From assembly GCF_007997305.1 (NCBI RefSeq), contig NZ_VORZ01000001.1:868001-932000 (forward strand): DNA of 64,000 nucleotides, in the 5' to 3' direction. The DNA is from Psychrobacter frigidicola. Its GTDB lineage: Bacteria > Pseudomonadota > Gammaproteobacteria > Pseudomonadales > Moraxellaceae. Each line of letters begins with the position of its first letter. Within the stretch, counting starts at the first letter, position 1. Positions 38,572 to 47,350 of the stretch are shown here, one piece after another. The notes under the pieces were generated by a model, which had not been told where the DNA came from, did not search any database, and saw only the letters and a list, made by a program, of their open reading frames with translations. Position numbers and translations under genes: made by a program.

Positions 38572-40611
38572 CTAATCCCTGCCTTTAAACGTGAAACGTT
38601 CAGTTGGCAGATAAGGTTTTTGTTCCTGATAAAGATAACTGAGTATCTGCTCGCGCACCTCACACTCTAGGGTCCATGCATTTAAAGGACTGTCTGACGC
38701 TACAGTGCCGCGTAGCTTAATCGTGCTTTCGCTGATTGATACTGTAAATATCTCAGGCTCTGTTTCACCGTCCCACAGCTCATGCGCCTTGACCAATTCG
38801 AAATATTTCTGTCGAATAGCGGCAATGTCAGCGCCGTAATCGACATATAAATACACCACGCACACCTGATGGGATTCAGTATGAGACCAGTTTTCCACAA
38901 TCTCAGTAATAAAATATCGCATCGGCACAATTAATCGGCGCTCATCCCAAGTTTTCAGTACCGCATAGGTATAGCGTAAATCCTCAATCGTAGTCCACTC
39001 TTCTTCTATCATCACCGTGTCGCCAATACGAATGGGTTGGGTAATGGCCACCTGCATGCCCGCAATGATATTACCTAAGACAGGTTGTGCAGCAATACCA
39101 ATGACCGCACCTGCGATACCTGCTGAGGTTAATAATGTTGTGCCCAGTCCCGTAATATTGGTAAATTTACTGAGTCCAATCCAAATACTGCCAAGAATCA
39201 TGACAAAAATAAATACCCGCCGAAATATCGATACATAGGTTCGGCGGATGCGTTCTTTATCGAAGTGTTCTTCGGTTAAATTTTCAATTTGTAAATCTTG
39301 ATAACGATTGGCAAAGAAATTAATAATTCGAATGCCAAGCCACATCGCGCTCAGTACTAAGCCAATCCAAATAATCGGCTGCGTTGACGTCGCTACTGCA
39401 TCTAAGTAAGGAAAGCCGCCAGACACTAAGGTAAAGACCAGCGAAAAACTGATGGTAAATGTCAGCGGTACGGTCAGCTTACTGACCAAATCCACCACAC
39501 TATTACTACTACCAACGTAAGAAGTGGGTTTTTCATCACGCACGTAACGATTAATCAGCTTGCCAGCGCCTTTACTAAATAGCCAACCGAGACCCAGGGT
39601 AAATGAGAAAAATAAAATTAATGCTAAAAACTCCCATAACGCAATGCCAAAAAACCGCAGCTTCAGCCAATTAGGTAAATAACTTTCAAACTGAGCGGGT
39701 TGATATTGCTCATAAAGATTGTCGATATGATCAACTGTTTGTGCAGAAAACACCCATAGAGGCGCATTGTCATCAATGCGTACGCGCTGTAAATAAATAG
39801 GGACACGGCGCTCACGGTAGTCAATATAACCAAGCTGAATAGAGCGTCTCGGAATGCCCATCACGCTACTATCATTACCAATAGGCGGCTCAATCAAACC
39901 ATCAGGACGATCAGGCAATTCATCAAAGACATAAAGCTTTTTTTTAGTTAATAAAAAATCTAGACGTTTAGTCAATTCAAGTGAGCGACTGCGTTGTAGC
40001 TCGCTCTCAATCAAGTTCATATTTAGCGCATATGCCGCTAAATCAAACTGCTGTTTCATAATTGCCGACTGAAAGAACTCTAACGTTGCCAGCGGTGTTG
40101 CTAAATTTGGGAGCTTAGATAATGGCGGCAAACCGCTGTTAAGCTCAGTTAAGGGATAATAGCTTTCGTTATACTCACCTGTTAGCCCTGAATCTCCTTG
40201 CAAATGTCCCGCTTGCTGTACCGTATTTCTCTCAAGCGGACTTACCAACTCACTGGCAAGATCAGATACGCTGATGCCTTCTTCTTTAATAGTATCAATT
40301 TTTTGCGCCGCATAATCGATTAAATTTTCCGGCTCAGCAGTAATTTGCGCGGATGGATTGCTTTGGTTATCAACTTGCGTACTGTCATTTGTAGCCGCAT
40401 TAGCAGGCACACAAAGCAAGCCTACCATCATTAAGACCAAACCAATCAATATCTTCACGCCATGGCTAGTATTGTTAAGAACGCCATTAAAATAATGGTT
40501 AAAATAGCGAACACGACAGGCATAAAATGTCGCTACTGTTTTCTTGGCATTAGCTCTATTATCAGTATCATCGTTATTTTTACAAACTACGTGTCTATTA
40601 GGGTCATTCAT
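38572..40611 (-). CDS. Large MscS-family mechanosensitive channel
   Basis: A 679-residue inner-membrane channel opening on membrane tension. An N-terminal signal-like hydrophobic stretch (VKILIGLVLMMVGLLCVPANA) is followed by a periplasmic domain of about 260 residues and then about five membrane helices. The pore helix region reads GLGTTLLTSAGIAGAVIGIA then AQPVLGNIIAGMQVAITQPI, the MscS signature. The cytoplasmic beta and alpha/beta domains follow (IRIGDTVMIEEEWTTIEDL). It is longer than E. coli MscS (286) and intermediate like YbdG/YnaI-plus types. The start is uncertain because the first 45 residues are polar. Monocistronic. Confidence 0.87.
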   Translation of the reverse strand: MNDPNRHVVCKNNDDTDNRANAKKTVATFYACRVRYFNHYFNGVLNNTSHGVKILIGLVLMMVGLLCVPANAATNDSTQVDNQSNPSAQITAEPENLIDYAAQKIDTIKEEGISVSDLASELVSPLERNTVQQAGHLQGDSGLTGEYNESYYPLTELNSGLPPLSKLPNLATPLATLEFFQSAIMKQQFDLAAYALNMNLIESELQRSRSLELTKRLDFLLTKKKLYVFDELPDRPDGLIEPPIGNDSSVMGIPRRSIQLGYIDYRERRVPIYLQRVRIDDNAPLWVFSAQTVDHIDNLYEQYQPAQFESYLPNWLKLRFFGIALWEFLALILFFSFTLGLGWLFSKGAGKLINRYVRDEKPTSYVGSSNSVVDLVSKLTVPLTFTISFSLVFTLVSGGFPYLDAVATSTQPIIWIGLVLSAMWLGIRIINFFANRYQDLQIENLTEEHFDKERIRRTYVSIFRRVFIFVMILGSIWIGLSKFTNITGLGTTLLTSAGIAGAVIGIAAQPVLGNIIAGMQVAITQPIRIGDTVMIEEEWTTIEDLRYTYAVLKTWDERRLIVPMRYFITEIVENWSHTESHQVCVVYLYVDYGADIAAIRQKYFELVKAHELWDGETEPEIFTVSISESTIKLRGTVASDSPLNAWTLECEVREQILSYLYQEQKPYLPTERFTFKGRD

Positions 40612-40660
40612 ATCATAAAAAGTCTTGGCGTAAGTATTCAGCTAAGCTAAAGCAGTCCGC

Positions 40661-40687
40661 AAAAAAAAGCCAGCTTTAAGCTGACTT
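40661..40687 (-). terminator. Intrinsic terminator of cysS
   Basis: Minus-strand stem AAGTCAGCTT/AAGCTGGCTT with a very small loop and then eight T. Confidence 0.75.
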
Positions 40688-40709
40688 AATTTACTAGTGT
40701 TAGATTAAG

Positions 40710-40737
40710 GGTTCGTATTTAATATTGAATACGAACC
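40710..40737. repeat. Perfect hairpin just after cysS
   Basis: 10-bp arms GGTTCGTATT and AATACGAACC with an 8-base loop, 16 bp past the cysS stop and before the true terminator. It lacks a T-run. It may protect the transcript 3' end or be a protein-binding site. Confidence 0.6.
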
Positions 40738-40752
40738 TTAAAAACCATTACT

Positions 40753-42216
40753 CTAATCACGGCGCCACGTCGTGCCAGTCCGACTGTCCTCTAACTCAAT
40801 ACCCGCATCTTTTAATTGCACTCGAATCTCATCAGCACGAGCAAAGTCTTTATTGGTCTTAGCATCGGCACGTTCAATAATTAAACCGTCAATAGCTGCA
40901 TCGGTAAAGCTATCATTGCTCTCCTCACCTATCACTGCTTGTAGAAACTGCTGCACTGGCTGCTGTAATATATTAAGCGTTTGCGCTAATGCTTTAAGCT
41001 GCCGTGCTAATTGCCATGCATTCCCCACATCCTCTGCCTTAATGGCCTTATTGATATCACGTGCCAGTCCAAACAGCACACTAATCGCCGCTGAGCTATT
41101 AAAATCATCATTCATACCCGCAATAAACTCTTGTCCTGCGGCACTGGCATAAGCCTCATTAACAATAATGGCATTGACTTCTAGTATTTGCCCTTGCTGT
41201 TGTTCGGCAATTTTTAGTGCTTGATATAACCTACTTAGGCTATTATGTGCTTCGTCTAAAGCCACATCTGAGAAGTTAACTTGACTGCGATAATGGCTGG
41301 ACAATAGAAAATAACGTACCGTTTCAGGATGGAATTTTGCCATCACCTCCCGAATAGTAAAGAAGTTATGCAAAGATTTGGACATCTTTTCGCCATCGAC
41401 ATTAATAAAGCCGACGTGCATCCAATTGCGTGCGTACTGGCAGCCGGTCGCAGCCTCTGATTGGGCAATCTCATTTTCATGATGCGGAAACTGCAAGTCA
41501 TGACCACCGCCATGAATATCAAAGGTGTTGCCCAAGCACTTCGTCGACATCGCCGAGCATTCAATATGCCAACCCGGACGGCCTTGACCCCAAGGTGATG
41601 CCCACTGCGGCTCATTTGCTTTAGCCGCTTTCCACAATACAAAGTCAAAAGGATTGCGTTTAACGGTTTCGACTTCGACCCGCGAGCCCGCTTGCATCTC
41701 ATCTAAATTACGCTTGGACAGTTTTCCATAATCAGCAAAGCTATCAACCGCATAGTAGACATCACCATTATTAGCAGGATAAGCATAGTCATCAGTAACC
41801 AGCGTCTCAATCATCTGCTGCATCTCATCAATATGGTCAGTCGCACGGGGTTCAGCACTGGGCGTTAAGCACCCAAGCGCCGCGGCATCTTCATGCATTG
41901 CTGTAATAAAACGTTGGGTTAACGCCCCTATATCCTCACCATTCTCTGCAGCACGGGCAATGATTTTATCGTCGATATCAGTAATATTACGCACATAATT
42001 AACTTCATAGCCAAGCTGAGTCATCCAGCGCACCGCCATATCAAAAGCGACCATCACTCGCGCGTGACCAATATGACAATAATCATAAACCGTCATACCG
42101 CACACATACATGCCCACTTTTCCAGCGTTAAGCGGTGTGAAGGTCTGCTTACGTCCTGTCATCGAATCATAAATGGACAGCTGCGACATGGCATCGGCAA
42201 GAGGTGTGGTCATCAT
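40753..42216 (-). CDS. cysS: Cysteinyl-tRNA synthetase
   Basis: Class I aminoacyl-tRNA synthetase charging tRNA-Cys. At 487 residues, it shows [20 protein letters not shown] (zinc Cys plus HIGH), [11 protein letters not shown] (zinc Cys), [20 protein letters not shown] and [11 protein letters not shown] (KMSKS). The C-terminal DALR-like region ends WRRD as in E. coli. Two ATG codons (42216 and 42213) begin the frame, with AAGG seven bases upstream. ATG 42189 (MSQLSIYDS) is a possible later start, nearer the usual family N-terminus. Confidence 0.97.
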   Translation of the reverse strand: MMTTPLADAMSQLSIYDSMTGRKQTFTPLNAGKVGMYVCGMTVYDYCHIGHARVMVAFDMAVRWMTQLGYEVNYVRNITDIDDKIIARAAENGEDIGALTQRFITAMHEDAAALGCLTPSAEPRATDHIDEMQQMIETLVTDDYAYPANNGDVYYAVDSFADYGKLSKRNLDEMQAGSRVEVETVKRNPFDFVLWKAAKANEPQWASPWGQGRPGWHIECSAMSTKCLGNTFDIHGGGHDLQFPHHENEIAQSEAATGCQYARNWMHVGFINVDGEKMSKSLHNFFTIREVMAKFHPETVRYFLLSSHYRSQVNFSDVALDEAHNSLSRLYQALKIAEQQQGQILEVNAIIVNEAYASAAGQEFIAGMNDDFNSSAAISVLFGLARDINKAIKAEDVGNAWQLARQLKALAQTLNILQQPVQQFLQAVIGEESNDSFTDAAIDGLIIERADAKTNKDFARADEIRVQLKDAGIELEDSRTGTTWRRD

Positions 42217-42450
42217 AAAATAGCCTTGTAAGTGAAAATAGTATAAATAACAATAAGAAGTAAAGTATCAGCAATTTGCTATAACACCGTCAATCAGACG
42301 CTATCTGCGTGAACTTAACCGCTTTATAGCCACTACCCTACTTTAATAGCAATCTATCTTAGCGAAAATAGCATTAAAATACTACAATGGTCACGCCAGT
42401 CATAAATATGTACTGATAAATAGTTAATTATAAATAAATAAGGAATAACA

Positions 42451-43095
42451 ATGGGCAATCGCTTAAGCAAAATATATACCCGTACTGGAGATGATGGCAG
42501 CACAGGTATGGCTGATGGGAGCCGAGTCAGCAAAGCGGATAGTTTATTCAGCGTGATGGGTGATGTCGATGAGCTTAACTCGCATATCGGACTGGTACGG
42601 GCACACTTTGCACAAGCCGTAGCAGATGCCAATACGCAGCCGTTACCTGAACGCCTACAACAACAGGATGGTCAGTCAGCAGGCGCTGATTTTACGCAAG
42701 CATTGATAGTGATTCAGCATTTGTTATTTAATATCGGCGGCGAGCTTGCCATGCCAGAGTATGTGGCAATACATGCCAGCCATGTCGATTGGTTAGAGCA
42801 GCAAATTGACGCTATGAATACTACTTTACCGCCGCTTAAAGATTTTATTCTGCCTACTGGTTCTATCTTAGTCAGCCAATTGCATGTGGCACGTTGTGTC
42901 TGCCGCCGTGCCGAACGCCAAGCGGTCATATTACAACAGGAACGCCCAGCAGCCATTCGTAGTACGGCGGTATGCTTAATAAATCGCTTATCCGATTGGT
43001 TGTTTGTGGCAGCGCGCTTCTGTACTGACCCTGAGAAAGTTTCAGAAGTGTTATGGGATAGCCAAGTTTTACAAAAACTTGCGGATAATAAGTAA
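42451..43095 (+). CDS. Cob(I)alamin adenosyltransferase, PduO type
   Basis: Converts cob(I)alamin to adenosylcobalamin using ATP. At 214 residues, the N-terminal ATP motif is YTRTGDDGSTGMADGSRVSK, followed by VDELNSHIGLVRAHF and the C-terminal ILPTGS and HVARCVCRRAER with the essential Arg residues. An insert of about 20 residues (QPLPERLQQQDGQSAGADFT) lies before IVIQHLLFNIGGELAMP. AAGGAATAACA precedes the start. No cobalamin riboswitch or B12 genes are adjacent. Confidence 0.92.
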   Translation: MGNRLSKIYTRTGDDGSTGMADGSRVSKADSLFSVMGDVDELNSHIGLVRAHFAQAVADANTQPLPERLQQQDGQSAGADFTQALIVIQHLLFNIGGELAMPEYVAIHASHVDWLEQQIDAMNTTLPPLKDFILPTGSILVSQLHVARCVCRRAERQAVILQQERPAAIRSTAVCLINRLSDWLFVAARFCTDPEKVSEVLWDSQVLQKLADNK

Positions 43096-43118
43096 TCTAA
43101 AACGTTAACCTCAGAAGT

Positions 43119-43154
43119 AAAACGCCCGCGACTTTTATAAGTAGCGGGCGTTTT
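43119..43154. terminator. Bidirectional terminator
   Basis: Perfect 11-bp stem AAAACGCCCGC/GCGGGCGTTTT with a 14-base loop, between the adenosyltransferase gene and the convergent lipoprotein gene. Confidence 0.9.
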
Positions 43155-43212
43155 GTTTTAAATTAATAACCAGATAGTTTTTTAATTTAAAAACAGAATA
43201 TGCACTTAATAA

Positions 43213-44154
43213 TTAATAAGTGGCGCTGCCATCTTCAATAATGACCATATCAATGCTGTCATCTTTGGGTACGGATGCTGGCGCTTTGGGCGTGACTGGT
43301 GCTTTATTCTCAGGGGTCGGCGTTACGGCAGTAGGGTTATTATTGCTTTGGTTAATCGTCGGTGCCTGAGTAGGCTTTACAGGCTGAGCTGGCTTAACAG
43401 GCGCTGATGGGGTAACTGGTTTAGGTTTACGAATAGGCTGCTGGTTCTGGCTGCTACTTTGGACAGGCTCACGGCGACGCGGCTGTTCTTCGAGTGGTGC
43501 CTGTACACGCTGACTGTCTATAGCAGATTTCAATACTGAGCCTGCCATTATGTCTGCCACAATCGTAATTAGCGCCGGCTGTCCAGCAATGCGAACTCGT
43601 ACCTGACCCCCTTGCGCACCAGCAACATAAGTAAAGGCATCATCGATAAGCATATTATTGTTGATGCGGATATTGTCTTGTGCCAAGCGCGTTTGCAAAC
43701 TGGATTGATTGTTGGCCGCGTCCATTTGACTGGCTTCATACAAGTCTTCACTCGGCAAAGTCATGCTAACGCTGGCCTGACAAGTCGTCATACCATTGGC
43801 ATTCGCTTCTTGCAAAACAGCCGCATTTTGTATATCAATGACAATACCATTTACTTTACTACTGATCTCACCACCATTAAAACTGACTTCCGCCTCATTA
43901 GCGTAACTGACAGCGAGCCTTTGTCCTTGTTGATTAACCAGGTTTTTTAGGGCTATCTTCAGGCGATCTTGTACCAACGGGTTATCACAATTAACAGCCG
44001 GTGCGACCGTACTATTATCAATTGCTGGTTGCTCCGCTGCGTCCGTAGTCTCGGTCTTATCTGAGCGGCTACAGCCTGCCACAGCCAATCCGCATATCAT
44101 ACCGATACCTGCGACTTGCTGCCATTTCATTCCTTTGCTATTTACTGCGCTCAT
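43213..44154 (-). CDS. Hypothetical lipoprotein with proline-rich tail
   Basis: A 313-residue protein with a lipobox (GLAVAGC, Cys28) after a short hydrophobic segment. The middle 180 residues form a folded-looking domain with four cysteines in total (CDNPLVQDRL and TTCQASVSM among them). The C-terminal 110 residues are disordered, rich in Pro, Lys, Gln, Thr and Asn (PKPVTPSAPVKPAQPVKP and similar). The tail may span or bind the periplasm or peptidoglycan, which is inference. No family recognised. GGGAG lies 11 bases before ATG 44154, and ATG 44130 is an alternative start. Confidence 0.68.
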   Translation of the reverse strand: MSAVNSKGMKWQQVAGIGMICGLAVAGCSRSDKTETTDAAEQPAIDNSTVAPAVNCDNPLVQDRLKIALKNLVNQQGQRLAVSYANEAEVSFNGGEISSKVNGIVIDIQNAAVLQEANANGMTTCQASVSMTLPSEDLYEASQMDAANNQSSLQTRLAQDNIRINNNMLIDDAFTYVAGAQGGQVRVRIAGQPALITIVADIMAGSVLKSAIDSQRVQAPLEEQPRRREPVQSSSQNQQPIRKPKPVTPSAPVKPAQPVKPTQAPTINQSNNNPTAVTPTPENKAPVTPKAPASVPKDDSIDMVIIEDGSATY

Positions 44155-44536
44155 ACTGGTCTTGCTCCCGAGTTACTGACTCTTGCCACTGCCTATAGAC
44201 AGCGTTTGACTAAACTGGATAGTGATATCACCTTACTAGAAGGCAATCGACTGGAAAACCACGCCATTATACGAGGTTTGGGTGAGATGGTCATCAAGGT
44301 AGGGTGTTGATAGGCCCTTAAAACCTATCATTACCCCTAAATATTGCCTTTGGTTGCAAAAACATAACAAACCACCGTGCCAATACCACTTTTGATGACA
44401 CAATCAACCGCTACACTGCATAATAAATACATTTTAACGAGCAATCCTTTACTGGTTAAAATTGAATAGTTAGAAACCATTACTAGGTATTTTATTAATT
44501 GCTTTATAAATTAGATACTATTAATAATAGAAATTT
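44155..44536. other. Intergenic region between divergent lipoprotein and GDPD genes
   Basis: 382 bp. On the minus strand TATAAT near 44267 could be the lipoprotein -10, though no good -35 is at 17 bp. A plus-strand open frame (44116-44310) overlaps the lipoprotein start and is not accepted. No other element was recognised. Confidence 0.45.
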
Positions 44537-45415
44537 ATGATAAGTCTTCAAAACACTCGACTTATAGGCCATCGCGGTGCACGTAGTGAAGCGCCAGAAA
44601 ACACCTTGTTTGGTTTTCAGCATGCTCATAATCTACAAGCGCGCGGTTTATCAGGGGTTGAGTTTGACGTCCAATTAACCGCCGACGGCCATTTGGTAGT
44701 GTTTCATGATGAGACCTTACAACGCCTGTGTGGGTTACAGTCACGAATTGATCAGCTCAGTCTTACGGAGATTCAACGTCATCTGCAATCAGGTCATCAA
44801 ATCATTACTTTAGATACGCTGGCGCAAGCTTTACCCCTCTCTTTTAAAAATCTATACGCCTCAAAGTGGTCTGCCTCAAAACTCATCTCAGAGCTACAAA
44901 AGCGGGCGCGGAATCGGTTATATGGGCTGCCGCACTTGGCTCCTTTATTCCCGGCACCTTCAGATGTAGACTCACAAGCACATGCTCTAACGCGATTCAC
45001 TCACATTGAATTAGAAGTAAAGACCCATAGTCGAACTGATTATCACAAATTAATCGATGCGTTAACACGCTATTTAGTCGACAGCCCCCTTGCCAGCTTA
45101 CCTATTGTGCTTACCAGTTTTGATACGCAATTACTCACTAAGCTCCAAAGCAACAAACTATTGACCACTATTCCACGTGGCTTATTAGTACGTACAGCCA
45201 AGCTATTAGACTCAGCACCCAATACTGCCTTACAACTGGGCTGCTCTCAGCTTGGCGTCTACTATCCTCTACTCACGAAGTCAGTCATTAAAAATTGCCA
45301 TCGCTACAGTCTGTCAATGAGTGCTTGGACCGTGAATGATATTAAGGAAATAAAGCAGCTGGTAAAATGGCAAGTTGATTTCATTATTACTGATATCCCA
45401 ACGCAGATACTATAA
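44537..45415 (+). CDS. Glycerophosphodiester phosphodiesterase
   Basis: Hydrolyses glycerophosphodiesters to glycerol 3-phosphate and an alcohol. At 292 residues, without a signal peptide, it is the cytosolic UgpQ-like type. The catalytic HRGARSEAPENT, the metal pair in VEFDVQLTADGHLVVFHDE (given as EFDVQLT and VVFHDE) and IELEVKTH are present. A 45-residue insert (about 97-140, KNLYASKWSASKLISELQKR and on) separates the usual LDTLAQALP and IELEVK strands. The C-terminus has MSAWTVND and VDFIITDIP. Only a weak ribosome site precedes the ATG. Confidence 0.88.
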   Translation: MISLQNTRLIGHRGARSEAPENTLFGFQHAHNLQARGLSGVEFDVQLTADGHLVVFHDETLQRLCGLQSRIDQLSLTEIQRHLQSGHQIITLDTLAQALPLSFKNLYASKWSASKLISELQKRARNRLYGLPHLAPLFPAPSDVDSQAHALTRFTHIELEVKTHSRTDYHKLIDALTRYLVDSPLASLPIVLTSFDTQLLTKLQSNKLLTTIPRGLLVRTAKLLDSAPNTALQLGCSQLGVYYPLLTKSVIKNCHRYSLSMSAWTVNDIKEIKQLVKWQVDFIITDIPTQIL

Positions 45416-45745
45416 ATATGAGTTATGGTTAAGCTTTCAATACTGCCCTTCCTATCACACGTTTGACCTGTTCTTCAGTGTCAATTTAGATCAAACTATT
45501 CTTAAATTGAAGATGATTTCCACAATAGACTGTTACCATTTTTTCAACCCTCGCTTTAACACAAGAGCGGTAAAAATTACATATTTGCTCAATTCCTGAT
45601 AGCTAGTAGGGTATTCGTAAGATATTATTCTATAATTCATACAAGTTATTGTTATTTAGTAGGATTTTTCTAGTGTATAACCGTTCACTTTCACTTAAAT
45701 TTAGGGTAATATAGACACTTGAATTAATACCGTTAGGGATATTAT
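45416..45745. other. Intergenic region before the desaturase
   Basis: 330 bp. A possible promoter for the desaturase is TTCACT at 45684-45689 with TAATAT at 45707-45712 (17-bp spacer), each a partial match. No known regulator site (FabR, DesT type) was recognised. Confidence 0.4.
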
Positions 45746-47179
45746 ATGATTGCAAAAAAAGCAATGGGTTTACCGTTAAAAGGCTTACGTTTGGCTATCA
45801 AGTCTGGTGACACGCTCATACAGACTGCTGGCACTCAAGCGTTGCGTTTTAAAACGTGGTTCGACGCTACTGAAACGAATAGTAGCAAAACGAACGAAGC
45901 ACTTAATGAGCAGCCTACCGCCACAAGCGGCTATATAAAAAACGCGACTACCGATACTACTAACCATAGAGATACTGTCTCTATAAAAGAGCCTATCGAT
46001 ATCCGTGAACTTGAGTTTAAAAAAGCACCAATTAATTGGATACCGGCTGCGCTCTTGATATCAACGCCGATTGCTGCTGCTGTCATTACGCCTTGGTATT
46101 TAATGACCCATCAGGTCAGCGCACCAGTTTGGGGCGTATTTGGTGCCTTTATGGTATGGACAGGCATCAGTATAACGGCAGGCTATCACCGTCTGTTGTC
46201 GCATCGTTCCTATAAAGCGCACCCAATTGTTAAAAACTTTTTGTTGCTGGGCTCAACTCTAGCGGTACAAGGGTCAGCCTTTGACTGGGTTTCTGGTCAC
46301 CGTAGTCATCACCGTCATGTCGATGACCGTTTGGATGATCCGTATTCAGCGAAGCGCGGTTTTTGGTTCAGTCATGTTGGTTGGATGCTACGCAACTACC
46401 CAAGTGGTAAGTTTGATTATAAAAACATCCCTGATTTGACTAAAGATAGAGTGCTACAAATTCAGCATAAATATTATGGTATTTGGATCTTAGCAGCGAA
46501 CGTTGGCTTAGTAGCCGCAGTTGGTTGGTTGGTCGGAGATGTGTGGGGTACCTTGGTACTTGCTGGACTGTTACGTCTAGTGTTGACCCATCACTTTACT
46601 TTCTTCATTAACTCGTTATGTCATATCACAGGCACACGTCCTTATACAGATACTAATACTGCTCGGGATAATTTCTTCTTAGCACTGTTTACATGGGGCG
46701 AGGGTTATCATAACTATCATCACTTCTTCCAATATGACTATCGTAATGGTGTGAAATGGTGGCAATATGATCCTACTAAATGGCTGATTGCTGGTCTATC
46801 AAAAGTAGGCTTAACTACTGAGCTGCGTACCGTTGATGATACAACTATCAAGCATGCTGAAGTACAAATGCAGTTCAAACAAGCGCAACAGCAAATTGAT
46901 ACCGTAAAATCACATGGACTCGATATTCCTCACGCAATGCAAAGCTTCCAAGATCGTATCAAGTTTGAATTTGATGCCTTCACGCAAACCGTTGAAGAAT
47001 GGCAAGCGCTAAAAGCCAAAGCGATTGAGATGAAAAAGACTGAATTTGCAGACCGTTTGCATGAAGTTGATGACAATCTCAAGCATGAATATGCCAAGAT
47101 TGAACAGAAAATCCATGAACATAATGACAATTTGAAAATAGCGTTCCGCTCAATCGGTTATAATAATAAAGCCGCTTAA
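45746..47179 (+). CDS. Acyl-CoA delta-9 fatty acid desaturase with extended tails
   Basis: Membrane di-iron desaturase making monounsaturated fatty acids. At 477 residues, the three histidine boxes are HRLLSH (148-153), HRSHHRH (185-191) and HNYHH (322-326), the stearoyl-CoA desaturase order. The core membrane helices lie near 97-145 and 240-290. Compared with bacterial desaturases of about 380 residues, there is an N-terminal Thr/Asn-rich extension of some 90 residues. A C-terminal helical segment of about 115 residues (charged, probably coiled coil, e.g. KIEQKIHEHNDNLKIAF) is also present. AGGGATATTAT precedes the ATG. Cold adaptation is its likely role. Confidence 0.92.
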   Translation: MIAKKAMGLPLKGLRLAIKSGDTLIQTAGTQALRFKTWFDATETNSSKTNEALNEQPTATSGYIKNATTDTTNHRDTVSIKEPIDIRELEFKKAPINWIPAALLISTPIAAAVITPWYLMTHQVSAPVWGVFGAFMVWTGISITAGYHRLLSHRSYKAHPIVKNFLLLGSTLAVQGSAFDWVSGHRSHHRHVDDRLDDPYSAKRGFWFSHVGWMLRNYPSGKFDYKNIPDLTKDRVLQIQHKYYGIWILAANVGLVAAVGWLVGDVWGTLVLAGLLRLVLTHHFTFFINSLCHITGTRPYTDTNTARDNFFLALFTWGEGYHNYHHFFQYDYRNGVKWWQYDPTKWLIAGLSKVGLTTELRTVDDTTIKHAEVQMQFKQAQQQIDTVKSHGLDIPHAMQSFQDRIKFEFDAFTQTVEEWQALKAKAIEMKKTEFADRLHEVDDNLKHEYAKIEQKIHEHNDNLKIAFRSIGYNNKAA

Positions 47180-47222
47180 TTCAGAAGCTATTGAAGAGTA
47201 TATTAGTTTTAACAGTTCTCCT

Positions 47223-47257
47223 TCCCTCTATCTGTCATAGATAGGGGGATTTTTTTA
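47223..47257 (+). terminator. Intrinsic terminator of the desaturase gene
   Basis: An 11-bp stem TCCCTCTATCT/AGATAGGGGGA with one G-U pair and a 5-base loop, followed by eight T. Confidence 0.87.
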
Positions 47258-47350
47258 TGCATCGTTTTAGTTAAGCAATTTTCAATTAGTGTCTTTTTAG
47301 GCTATGTTATAGTGGTTTGATATTTTTATAACGTCATACGGACACTTTAT

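Noticed and set aside
44116..44310. 64-codon plus-strand frame upstream of the GDPD gene
   Set aside because: It overlaps the start of the lipoprotein gene in antisense. The part in the intergenic region looks somewhat protein-like, but no ribosome site or context supports it.
45375..45599. 74-codon frame overlapping the GDPD gene end
   Set aside because: It starts inside the real gene in another frame, and its product is rich in Tyr/Phe/Ser without structure.
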